From Clostridia bacterium (lineage in GTDB: Bacteria; Bacillota; Clostridia; TANB77; CAG-508), in assembly GCA_016290095.1 (NCBI GenBank), contig JAEESU010000010.1, forward strand, positions 62,001-126,000: a DNA stretch of 64,000 nt, given 5' to 3'. This document shows positions 1-8,133 of the stretch, in pieces (within the stretch, counting starts at the first letter, position 1; every line of letters starts with the position of its first letter). Made by a program: the position numbers and the translations under genes. The notes below the pieces were generated by a model that was not told where the DNA came from, ran no database searches, and saw only the letters and a list, made by a program, of their open reading frames with translations.

Positions 1-1
1 T

Positions 2-742
2 ATAAAAATAAAAAATAAAAAACTTACATATTTTGATGTTTTTGCAATAGTAGTAATAGGATTTTTCGCTCTTATAAATATTGGCTTAATGATAGGAAAA
101 GTTTCACTTTACTATATGTTTAAAACTTACAATATAGTATGGATAGTTATTTTTGGAGTTACAATTCAAGTTCTTAATGAACACATAGACTTGAAAGCAT
201 TTAAATATATCGGCCCAGCATATGTTACACTTTGGTGTTTATTTGTATGTTCTTGGGTTTGGATTAAAGCAGGGCACGTAATTGGAGAAGAAGAAAAACA
301 TGCTCTTCCAAATTATGTTGGAATATATTATAGTGAAAATTGTTATGTAAGAAAACTAGTAGATTATACTTCAAGCTTTACTAAAGAAGAATTAGAAGTT
401 GTTGATTTTGCAAAAGAAAATATTCCAGATTTATCAGCAGATAACTTAGAACTTACAGTTACACATAATTACCATAGAATATGGGCAACAGCAACTTTGG
501 AAATAGATGGTACAATGCCATATGGTAAATTTATACAAGATATGACACCATATAATTTAAAGATGGCGCTAAAAGATGAAGATAAAAAATATTTTATGCA
601 ATTAGCAAATAAAGAACAAGGCCAAATTGATGCATTAAATATCGTAAAAGAGGAATTAAGAGCATCTGATAATGCGAAAATTCTTTTTGAAAATGAATAT
701 GGAGTTGTAGCCAAAATAATTAGAGAAGAAGAGGTTAAATAA
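2..742 (+). CDS. Membrane protein, C-terminal part (5' end outside window)
   Basis: The reading frame is open from the first bases of the window, so the start lies upstream; the first internal ATG, at 89, is not preceded by a ribosome binding site. The visible part has two membrane segments (about residues 12-33 and 40-60 of the visible frame), a third near 75-90, and then about 150 polar residues probably outside the cell. It resembles the C-terminal third of the next gene: a shared pattern around SLYYMFKTYNIVW versus SPYYYFKIYNVLW, followed by IYYSEN versus IYYSTN and matching final strands ending in GVVAKI versus GVILKK. It is therefore a tandem paralogue. The family looks like a multi-pass envelope or polysaccharide membrane protein of GT-C type. 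The function is inferred only from the neighbouring glycosyltransferase. Confidence 0.75.
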   Translation: MKIKNKKLTYFDVFAIVVIGFFALINIGLMIGKVSLYYMFKTYNIVWIVIFGVTIQVLNEHIDLKAFKYIGPAYVTLWCLFVCSWVWIKAGHVIGEEEKHALPNYVGIYYSENCYVRKLVDYTSSFTKEELEVVDFAKENIPDLSADNLELTVTHNYHRIWATATLEIDGTMPYGKFIQDMTPYNLKMALKDEDKKYFMQLANKEQGQIDALNIVKEELRASDNAKILFENEYGVVAKIIREEEVK

Positions 743-748
743 TAGTTT

Positions 749-2563
749 ATGGAAGTTTTTTATGTAATAACTGTTTTATTAATGCTTGTAGGTTTCATTC
801 TTATTAAAAAAAGTGATAAGAAAATAAATTTAATAAATAATTGTATTTTAAGTGTTATTGCATATTTAGCATACAACATTCTAGTTTGTATGTTATTTGG
901 AAATTTAGGAATAACCACAAATTTGTTATTCCTTTCAGTTATAAATTTATTAGTAATTGCATGTTTTGGATTTAAAATATTCAAAGATAAAGCTATTCAA
1001 TCATTTGAAATAAGAAAAAGAGATTTCCTTGGAGTTATGGTATGTGCTGTTATAGTATCATATATGGCTGTTGACCAATACAAACCTCTTTCAAATACTG
1101 TTGCAAATGCGTCAGTAGATGCATGTATGCATTATAGTGCAGCAACAAATTTTGCTGATAATATGATAGTTTTAGCAAAAATAAATAATACAACTGGATA
1201 CAATTTTAAAACAATGCAAACAGGTGCTTATATTAATACAGGAATTATAATGAATGTATTAAGAGCATTTAATATAAAAGATTATATATCATTTAAATTA
1301 TTTGAAATAGGAATAATGTTTTTAAATTGCTTAGCATTTTATATGTTAATTTCAGATAAATTAAAAGGAAAATTAAATTTTGTTGTTGGAATGATAATTC
1401 TTACTCTATATGCTTTTGCATTCCCATATACAAGTTTATTATATGGATTTAGTTATTTAAGCATATCAATTAGTTTCATTTCAGGACTTTTCTATTTAGC
1501 AAAAGTATATGAAGATAATGAGTTTAATTTTGTAACAGAATTAATACTAATTTTCCTAATGGGAGTTGGAATCATATATTCATATTGTTTATTTGTACCT
1601 GCATTATTCTCATTTATCTGTATTTATATATTTATAAAAGACTTAAAAAAAGAGAAGAAATATTTAAAGGTTTTCTCAAAAGAAGTTTTATTAGTTACAG
1701 GATTATTGTTAGTATTAACAGTGCTTTCAATATTTTATTTAGTAATTCCTACATTTACTGATAGTGATCAAAATAAATTAACAGATGCAATTGGATTTGA
1801 TGGACAAATATATAAAGGACTATATATAGATTTTATTTTCTATATTCCTTTTGTAGCATTGTTCTTGTATCGTGCAATAAAAGAGAAAAAACTTGATTAT
1901 AAAACATTGATATTTATTATAGCAATGCTACAAACGATAGTATCATTTATAGGTGTCGTTGTAGGAATAGTCTCACCATATTACTATTTTAAAATTTATA
2001 ATGTGTTATGGATATTAGTAACAGTTATAGCTGTTGAAGTAATATGTGATTCAGAAAAAGATTTAAAAGTAACTTTAGTTTCAGGCTTAGTTTTATGGTG
2101 TTTAATTATTTATACTGCTATTTCAGGCTTAGAATTAAAATTACAACAAAGAGCTCCTACTTTTATAGAAGGAGATTATAGAGCATGGCAACTTTCTGGA
2201 ATTTATTATAGTACAAATATTTTTATGAAAAATAATATAAATGTTTCATGTATTGTGGATCAGAATAGAGTTGCATTAGCAGAAAAAATGAGAGATGTAG
2301 AAGGTATAACATTAAAGAACATGCTAGTTGGTGGAATGAATTCAAATTGTAAGTCATGGATATATGTAATATCAGGTATGTCAAGTGGTGGAGAGACAAT
2401 AAATGATCTTCATAATGCTGTTGTAGAAACAACAGTTGAAGATTGGTTGGAAAAAGACGGAAAAGAGTTTTTGATATTATTTACTGGAGATAAATATGAA
2501 ACTACAGATGATTATGAATTAGTTTTCCAAAATGAAGCAGGAGTAATCTTGAAAAAGAAATAG
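749..2563 (+). CDS. Multi-pass membrane protein, GT-C-like, with extracellular C-terminal domain
   Basis: This is a 604-residue protein with about eleven to twelve hydrophobic segments between residues 3 and 460 and a polar C-terminal domain of about 140 residues. A large loop after the third or fourth membrane segment holds VDACMHYSAA with D124 and H128. Acidic and histidine residues in a first outer loop are typical of GT-C membrane glycosyltransferases, but I cannot assign a substrate. It starts 7 bases after the preceding paralogue and lies 8 bases before a GT2 glycosyltransferase, so the three are probably co-transcribed. The context suggests synthesis or export of a surface polysaccharide or teichoic-acid-like polymer. 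A non-enzymatic membrane protein is possible. Confidence 0.7.
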   Translation: MEVFYVITVLLMLVGFILIKKSDKKINLINNCILSVIAYLAYNILVCMLFGNLGITTNLLFLSVINLLVIACFGFKIFKDKAIQSFEIRKRDFLGVMVCAVIVSYMAVDQYKPLSNTVANASVDACMHYSAATNFADNMIVLAKINNTTGYNFKTMQTGAYINTGIIMNVLRAFNIKDYISFKLFEIGIMFLNCLAFYMLISDKLKGKLNFVVGMIILTLYAFAFPYTSLLYGFSYLSISISFISGLFYLAKVYEDNEFNFVTELILIFLMGVGIIYSYCLFVPALFSFICIYIFIKDLKKEKKYLKVFSKEVLLVTGLLLVLTVLSIFYLVIPTFTDSDQNKLTDAIGFDGQIYKGLYIDFIFYIPFVALFLYRAIKEKKLDYKTLIFIIAMLQTIVSFIGVVVGIVSPYYYFKIYNVLWILVTVIAVEVICDSEKDLKVTLVSGLVLWCLIIYTAISGLELKLQQRAPTFIEGDYRAWQLSGIYYSTNIFMKNNINVSCIVDQNRVALAEKMRDVEGITLKNMLVGGMNSNCKSWIYVISGMSSGGETINDLHNAVVETTVEDWLEKDGKEFLILFTGDKYETTDDYELVFQNEAGVILKKK

Positions 2564-2571
2564 GAGTTAAT

Positions 2572-3456
2572 ATGAAAGTAGCTACAATTATAGTTAGTTA
2601 TAATGATAGTAGGTGTACAGAAAAATATGTACAAGAAATTGAAAAGTATAATGTAATAGATAGAATAGTAGTAGTAGACAACATGTCTACTACTGGTGCT
2701 TTTGAAAATTTAGAAAAATTGGAAAATGAAAAAGTAAAAGTAATTCAATCAGACAAAAATGGTGGATATGATTATGGAAATAATTATGGAATAAAATATC
2801 TTAAAAATAATAATGAAAATTATGATTATTACATTATCTCAAATCCAGATATTGAGGTTTCAGAAGATGCTATAAAAAAATGTTTAGAAGAGTTTAATAA
2901 CAATAAAGATGTAGCAATTGTTGCACCTAGAATGTATAACAAGGAAAATAAACCTATAAGAAGAAGTGCATGGAAAACAAGAACTTTTTGGTTAGATATA
3001 ATTCATTCAACTAGATTACTAGAAATATTATTTTATAAAACACTTAGAAATGGTGAGTACTCATCTAAAGATTTTGATAATGAAAGATTAGAGGTTGAAG
3101 CAATATCGGGTGCGTTTTTTGTTATTAAAAGTAATGTTTTAGAAGAAGTTGGATTACTTGATGAGAATGTATTTTTGTTTTATGAAGAAGATATTTTGGC
3201 AAAAAAATTAAAAGAAAAGAACTATAAAACAATTAGTATTAATTCAGAAAAATTTATACATTATGAAAGTCAAACAATAGGAAAAAGCTTAAGCTATTTT
3301 AGTAAAGTTAAACAATTATTTAAAAGTAAAATGTATTATCAAAAAAAATATAATAATATTAATATTTTTCAAATTATACTATTTTATATTTTATATTTTT
3401 TTAGAAATATAGAATTGCTAATTGAAATTCCTGTAAGAAAAATATTACATAAATGA
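2572..3456 (+). CDS. Family 2 glycosyltransferase (rhamnosyltransferase-like)
   Basis: The 294-residue protein has the GT-A fold signature of family 2. The N-terminal strand TIIVSYND is followed by VVVDNMST (residues about 33-40). A DKNGGYDYGNNYGI segment typical of rhamnosyl- and similar transferases comes next, then SNPDIEV, the DXD-like position near residue 92. An EAISGAFFVIK segment and FLFYEEDILAKKL complete the acceptor side of the domain. It probably transfers a sugar from a nucleotide donor to an envelope polymer on the cytoplasmic face. The hydrophobic C-terminus (about 262-280) may attach it to the membrane. A good ribosome binding site (TAGGAG) precedes ATG 2572, 8 bases after the upstream membrane protein stop, consistent with one envelope operon. 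The sugar specificity cannot be read from the sequence. Confidence 0.85.
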   Translation: MKVATIIVSYNDSRCTEKYVQEIEKYNVIDRIVVVDNMSTTGAFENLEKLENEKVKVIQSDKNGGYDYGNNYGIKYLKNNNENYDYYIISNPDIEVSEDAIKKCLEEFNNNKDVAIVAPRMYNKENKPIRRSAWKTRTFWLDIIHSTRLLEILFYKTLRNGEYSSKDFDNERLEVEAISGAFFVIKSNVLEEVGLLDENVFLFYEEDILAKKLKEKNYKTISINSEKFIHYESQTIGKSLSYFSKVKQLFKSKMYYQKKYNNINIFQIILFYILYFFRNIELLIEIPVRKILHK

Positions 3457-3514
3457 TATTGTAAATTAACATATTATATGATATAACAAAACCATATAGA
3501 ATCTGGGGGAAACA

Positions 3515-4549
3515 TTGAAAAAGAACATAAAAAATTATAATTTGGATAGCCTAAAAGAAGAATTAAAATCAATAAATGAAAAACCATTTAGAGCTGAGCA
3601 AATTTTTACATGGCTTTATAGAGATAGAGTTTCTTCGTTTAATGAAATGACTAATTTATCTTTAGAGTTAAGAAAAAAACTTGAAGAAAGCTATACAATA
3701 GGTGAATTCAAAATTGTACGAAAGCTAGAATCTATTGATGGAACAAAGAAATATTTATTTGATGTTCAAGATGGAGAAGGTAATTTAATAGAAAGTGTTT
3801 TAATGCAATACCATCATGGATATACAATATGTGTATCTAGTCAAATTGGATGTAAAATGGGTTGCAAATTTTGTGCATCTACAGGAATACCTTTTTCTAG
3901 AAATCTTGAATCTGGAGAAATTGTAGAACAAATATTAGCTATAGAAAGAGATAGTGGAATCAAAATTTCTAATATTGTATTTATGGGAATAGGAGAACCA
4001 CTAGATAATTATAATAATGTAATGGAAGCTATAGCAATATTAAATAATCCTAAAGGAATAAACATTGGAGCAAGACATATTAGTATTTCTACAAGTGGAA
4101 TTGTACCAAAAATATATGAACTTGCTGACAGACAAATGCAATGCACATTATCCATTTCTTTACATGCAAGTAATAATACAACAAGAAGTTCAATGATGCC
4201 AGTAAATGACGCATATCCAATAGAAGAGCTTATGAAAGCTTGTAAATATTACATAGAAAAGACAAATAAAAGAATTTCTTTTGAATATGCTTTAGCAAAG
4301 GATAATAATGATAATCTTGAAGATGCTAAAGATTTAGTTAAATTACTTCATGGTATGCTTGCACATGTTAATTTAATACCAATAAATAAAATAGAAGATG
4401 GAAAATATACAAAAAGTACAAATGAAAATATTATAAAATTTAGAGATTACCTAAATGACCATGGAATTGTAGCAACAATAAGAAGAGAATTGGGGTCAGA
4501 TATTTCAGCTGCATGTGGTCAACTAAGAAGACAGAATTTAAAGAAGTAG
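3515..4549 (+). CDS. rlmN: Dual-specificity 23S rRNA/tRNA adenine-C2 methyltransferase RlmN
   Basis: This radical-SAM enzyme methylates C2 of A2503 in 23S rRNA and A37 in some tRNAs. The cluster motif CKMGCKFC gives C113, C117 and C120. The two methyl-carrier cysteines are present at C106 (in CVSSQIGC) and C334 (in SAACGQL). The N-terminal accessory domain with FRAEQIFTWLY is intact and the 344-residue length is normal. Translation begins at TTG 3515, chosen because GGGGGA lies about 5 bases upstream and no ATG fits. The gene sits just ahead of prpC-prkC, as in many Firmicutes where rlmN belongs to the same cluster. Confidence 0.96.
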   Translation: MKKNIKNYNLDSLKEELKSINEKPFRAEQIFTWLYRDRVSSFNEMTNLSLELRKKLEESYTIGEFKIVRKLESIDGTKKYLFDVQDGEGNLIESVLMQYHHGYTICVSSQIGCKMGCKFCASTGIPFSRNLESGEIVEQILAIERDSGIKISNIVFMGIGEPLDNYNNVMEAIAILNNPKGINIGARHISISTSGIVPKIYELADRQMQCTLSISLHASNNTTRSSMMPVNDAYPIEELMKACKYYIEKTNKRISFEYALAKDNNDNLEDAKDLVKLLHGMLAHVNLIPINKIEDGKYTKSTNENIIKFRDYLNDHGIVATIRRELGSDISAACGQLRRQNLKK

Positions 4550-4568
4550 AAAAGAGGTGAGGTAAGTT

Positions 4569-5333
4569 TTGAGAATTTTAGCAAAATCTGATATAGGTAA
4601 AGCTAGAGAGATGAATCAAGATAGTTATTATGTATCAGATTTAGAAAAAGATGAATTAAAATTGTATATATTAGCTGATGGCATGGGAGGTTATAAAGGT
4701 GGAGAAGTTGCCAGTTCTTTAGCTGTTACAAATTCTAAAAATTACATTGTTAATAATTTTAAAAAGACAAAAAAGGATAGAGAAAGCATACTTAAACTGA
4801 TTAAAGATGCTATTGAATATGCAAATATGCTTATTTATGAAAAAGCCAAAGAAGATCCGGAGCTTCAAGACATGGGAACAACAATTGATGTTTGTCTACT
4901 ATATAATAATAAAGTTTTTATAGGTCATGTTGGAGATAGTAGAGTATATAGAATAAGAAAAAATATAATGAGAAAACTTACCACAGACCATAGTTATGTA
5001 GAAAAGTTGGTAAGAGAAGGAACAATTACAAAAGAAGAAGCTTATAATCATCCTAAAAAGAACATGCTAATGAAAGCATTAGGATGTGGAACACTTGTTG
5101 AGCCAGATGTTATTTGCAAAGGATTTTTAAAAGACGATATTTTATTAATGTGTTCAGATGGATTAACAAATATGCTAAGAGAGACTGAAATATATAATCT
5201 ATTGTTAACAAATCCAGAAAATCCAGAAGATGCTTTAATAAAAAATGCAAATGATCTAGGTGGCTATGATAATATTACTACAATTATTATAGACAACATA
5301 GATGTTCAAGTAGATGAAACTAAGGAGAGATAG
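4569..5333 (+). CDS. prpC: PP2C-type serine/threonine protein phosphatase
   Basis: A 254-residue metal-dependent phosphatase of the PPM/PP2C family; it removes phosphate from serine and threonine, most likely on targets of the PrkC kinase encoded next. All PP2C motifs are visible: REMNQDSYYV, LADGMGGYKGGE (metal-binding aspartate), MGTTID, GHVGDSRVYRI, LTTDHSYV, LMCSDGLTN and GGYDNITTI. It starts at TTG 4569, with AAGAGGTGAGG just upstream. Its stop is 2 bases before the prkC ATG, so the two are translationally linked, the usual arrangement for this pair. Confidence 0.95.
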   Translation: MRILAKSDIGKAREMNQDSYYVSDLEKDELKLYILADGMGGYKGGEVASSLAVTNSKNYIVNNFKKTKKDRESILKLIKDAIEYANMLIYEKAKEDPELQDMGTTIDVCLLYNNKVFIGHVGDSRVYRIRKNIMRKLTTDHSYVEKLVREGTITKEEAYNHPKKNMLMKALGCGTLVEPDVICKGFLKDDILLMCSDGLTNMLRETEIYNLLLTNPENPEDALIKNANDLGGYDNITTIIIDNIDVQVDETKER

Positions 5334-5335
5334 TT

Positions 5336-7405
5336 ATGAATCTAATAGGTAAAATGTTAAATAACAGGTATGAAGTGCTTGAAATGATCGGTAATGGTGG
5401 TATGGCTACAGTATATAGAGCTAAAGACCATGTATTAAACAGATATGATGCAATCAAAGTTTTGAAAGATGAATTTACAACGGATAGTGATTTCATAAAA
5501 AGGTTTAAAGCAGAAGCCCAATCAGCAGCAGCTCTAGCACATGCTAATATAGTACAAATATATGATGTTTGTAATGAAGATAATTTATATTATATTGTTA
5601 TGGAGTTAATTCAAGGGAAGACATTAAAAGAAATTATTAGTGAAGATGGAAAACTTTCATGGAAATGGTCTGTTAATATAGCAATACAAATTGCATCAGC
5701 ATTAGAAACAGCCCATAAAAATAATATAATACATAGAGATATAAAACCACATAATATTATTATAACTGAAGACGGAATTGCAAAAGTAACAGATTTTGGT
5801 ATTGCTAAAGCTGTTTCAAATTCAACAATTACCGCATTTGGAACAACAATTGGGTCTGTTCACTATTTTTCACCAGAGCATGCAAGAGGCGGATATACAG
5901 ATGCAAAATCAGATCTTTATTCTTTAGGAATAGTATTATATGAAATGTTAACTGGTAAAGTGCCATTTGATGCTGATACTCCAGTATCTGTAGCATTAAA
6001 GCAAGTTCAAGAAGAACCAGTTGATCCAATTAAATATAATCCAGATATACCAGTTAGTGTAAATAGAATTATATTAAAAGCAATGCAGAAAGATCCAAAT
6101 TTAAGATATCAAAATGCAACTGAAATGTTACAAGATTTAAGCTTAGCATTAAAAAAACCAAATGAGGATTTTGTTGTTTTAGCTACTAGATCAGACGATT
6201 CTCCAACTCAAAAAATACCTACTATATATGAACTTGAAATGGAAAAAAATAATGACAGAAAAGCACCTGTAACGGATACTACTAAGACTACAAAGAAGCA
6301 AAGTAAATTAAAAGAATTTTATACAAAACATAAATGGGCAAAACCTATTACAGTATTATTTATTGCAACAGTTCTATTTATTGTAGCGATGTATAGTACA
6401 ATTGCAATATTTAATAGTGGTAGAACAAAACAAGAAGAAATGCCTAATTTAGTTGGAGTTAATGGAGAAGGTAATTTAACAAAAGAAGAAGCTCTAAAAA
6501 TATTAGGAGATTTAGGTTTTGAAAATGTAATTATAGAAGAAGAATATAGTGATGATATTGAAGAAGGCTATGTTATTTCTCAAACACCAGCAGCTCAAGA
6601 AAACTTTAAAATAAATGTAACTCAAGAAATAAAATTAGTAATTAGTAAAGGACAAAAAATTGTTACTTTACCAAAGAAAATGATTGGTAAGAAAGTAGAT
6701 GATGTTACTTCCGAATTAGATAAATTAGATTTGAAATATGAAGTAACTGAAGTAAATGATGAAAAAGTTGAAGCAGGATATGTATTAGAAGTAGACCCTG
6801 AAGAAGGAGAAGAAATTACAGCAGCAACAGTAATTCAAATAACTGTAAGCAAAGGTAGTGCTTATAAAGATGTTACAGTTCCAAGTGTAATTAATTCTAC
6901 TGAATCAGATGCTTATAATACGTTAAGTTCAATAGGATTAACAGTAAAAGTTAATTATGAAGAGAATTCTAGTAAATCAGATGGAGTTGTTACATCACAA
7001 AGTATTACTCCTGGAAGCACAGCTAAAGAAGGAGAAACTATTACTATAGTTGTAAATAAACAACCTAAAAAATCAAAAATTACAGTAAAAGTTAATTTAA
7101 AAGCATTAATGAATTATACAGAACCAAAACCTGAACTTGTAAGTACAAATACTTTTGATGATGACGGAAATGAAATATTTGAAAATAAAGTTGTTGAAGT
7201 TGATAGAGCAACAGTAGTAATAGAAGTTGGAGAAGATACAATATTAAGTGAAAATTATCCAATGACAAAAACTGATATAACAAAAGAATGGACTTCATCA
7301 GATGTAAAAGAATTAAAAGTTAAAGTAAATGGTGTTACAAAATATCATCAACAAGTAGATTTTAATAGAGGCGATCAAACTATTTCAGTTGATAGCAGTA
7401 ACTAA
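5336..7405 (+). CDS. prkC: PASTA-domain serine/threonine protein kinase
   Basis: A 689-residue membrane kinase that senses cell-wall fragments and controls growth, cell-wall homeostasis and, in Bacillus, spore germination. The N-terminal Hanks-type kinase has GNGGMATVYRAK (19-30), K41, HRDIKPHN (133-140, catalytic D135), DFG (153-155) and SPEHA near 179. A basic juxtamembrane stretch leads to one membrane helix at about 337-359. Outside are three PASTA repeats (about 368-440, 441-510 and 511-582) and a further 100-residue C-terminal domain without PASTA character. Partner phosphatase prpC is directly upstream. The usual third gene, rsgA, does not follow; a terminator and then rpe do. Confidence 0.95.
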   Translation: MNLIGKMLNNRYEVLEMIGNGGMATVYRAKDHVLNRYDAIKVLKDEFTTDSDFIKRFKAEAQSAAALAHANIVQIYDVCNEDNLYYIVMELIQGKTLKEIISEDGKLSWKWSVNIAIQIASALETAHKNNIIHRDIKPHNIIITEDGIAKVTDFGIAKAVSNSTITAFGTTIGSVHYFSPEHARGGYTDAKSDLYSLGIVLYEMLTGKVPFDADTPVSVALKQVQEEPVDPIKYNPDIPVSVNRIILKAMQKDPNLRYQNATEMLQDLSLALKKPNEDFVVLATRSDDSPTQKIPTIYELEMEKNNDRKAPVTDTTKTTKKQSKLKEFYTKHKWAKPITVLFIATVLFIVAMYSTIAIFNSGRTKQEEMPNLVGVNGEGNLTKEEALKILGDLGFENVIIEEEYSDDIEEGYVISQTPAAQENFKINVTQEIKLVISKGQKIVTLPKKMIGKKVDDVTSELDKLDLKYEVTEVNDEKVEAGYVLEVDPEEGEEITAATVIQITVSKGSAYKDVTVPSVINSTESDAYNTLSSIGLTVKVNYEENSSKSDGVVTSQSITPGSTAKEGETITIVVNKQPKKSKITVKVNLKALMNYTEPKPELVSTNTFDDDGNEIFENKVVEVDRATVVIEVGEDTILSENYPMTKTDITKEWTSSDVKELKVKVNGVTKYHQQVDFNRGDQTISVDSSN

Positions 7406-7413
7406 TAAAACTT

Positions 7414-7440
7414 GAGGCATGATAAAACATGCCTCTTTTT
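7414..7440 (+). terminator. Rho-independent terminator after prkC
   Basis: An 8-bp perfect stem (GAGGCATG with CATGCCTC), a six-base loop and five T's. It lies 9 bases after the prkC stop and only 19 bases before the true rpe start, so read-through or a promoter within the hairpin region must supply rpe. Confidence 0.85.
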
Positions 7441-7458
7441 GAGACAAAAGGAGAAAAT

Positions 7459-8115
7459 ATGGTAGAAATATCAGCATCACTTTTAAAGGTGAAAAAAGAA
7501 GATGCAATTCACACAATGTATAATCTAGAAACTGCCAAAATTAATTATTTTCATATTGATGTTATGGATGGCAAATTTGTTGAAAATAATAATTTAGAAC
7601 TTATGAAAGATTATGCATTAACAGCATCACATATTTCTAATTTAGGATTAGATGTTCATTTAATGGTAAAAAATATCGAAGAAATTGCAGATGACTATTT
7701 AATGTTAGAACCTCAAATTGTTACTTTTCATATAGAGGCTTCAAAAACTGAAGAAAGAACAAAGAATATTATAGAAGAAATAAAAAATAATGGTTCTAGA
7801 GTAGGAATAGCAATAAGCCCAGATACAAAAATAGAAGAAGTTATTAATTATTTACCATTTATACATTTAGTTCTTGTTATGACAGTTGTTCCCGGAAAAG
7901 GTGGACAAAAACTAATACCTGAAACATTAGATAAGGTAAGAAAGTTAAAAGAATATATTAATAAAAATAATATCGATATAGATATAGAAGTTGATGGTGG
8001 TATTAATAATATAACATCAAAACAAGCTATTGAAAGTGGAGCAAATATATTAGTTGTTGGTAATTATTTAACATCTGCTGAAGATTTAAAAGAAGCAGTA
8101 AATAAATTAAAATAA
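7459..8115 (+). CDS. rpe: Ribulose-phosphate 3-epimerase, divergent
   Basis: A TIM-barrel enzyme interconverting ribulose 5-phosphate and xylulose 5-phosphate in the pentose phosphate pathway. The 218-residue protein shows HIDVMDGKFV, DVHLMV, VTFHIEA and EVDGGIN at the expected positions for the catalytic aspartates and metal-binding histidines. I chose ATG 7459 because AAAGGAG precedes it; an in-frame ATG at 7429 lies inside the prkC terminator stem. Two features are unusual. The N-terminus lacks the common PSILSADF segment. The phosphate-binding loop, usually close to SVNPGFGGQ, reads MTVVPGKGGQ. A related phosphosugar epimerase specificity is therefore possible. Confidence 0.85.
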   Translation: MVEISASLLKVKKEDAIHTMYNLETAKINYFHIDVMDGKFVENNNLELMKDYALTASHISNLGLDVHLMVKNIEEIADDYLMLEPQIVTFHIEASKTEERTKNIIEEIKNNGSRVGIAISPDTKIEEVINYLPFIHLVLVMTVVPGKGGQKLIPETLDKVRKLKEYINKNNIDIDIEVDGGINNITSKQAIESGANILVVGNYLTSAEDLKEAVNKLK

Positions 8116-8133
8116 TTATTAGGAGGAGAAAAC

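Noticed and set aside
7429..7458. Earlier in-frame start for rpe
   Set aside because: ATG 7429 lies in the right arm of the prkC terminator and has no ribosome binding site; ATG 7459 has AAAGGAG and gives the family N-terminus.
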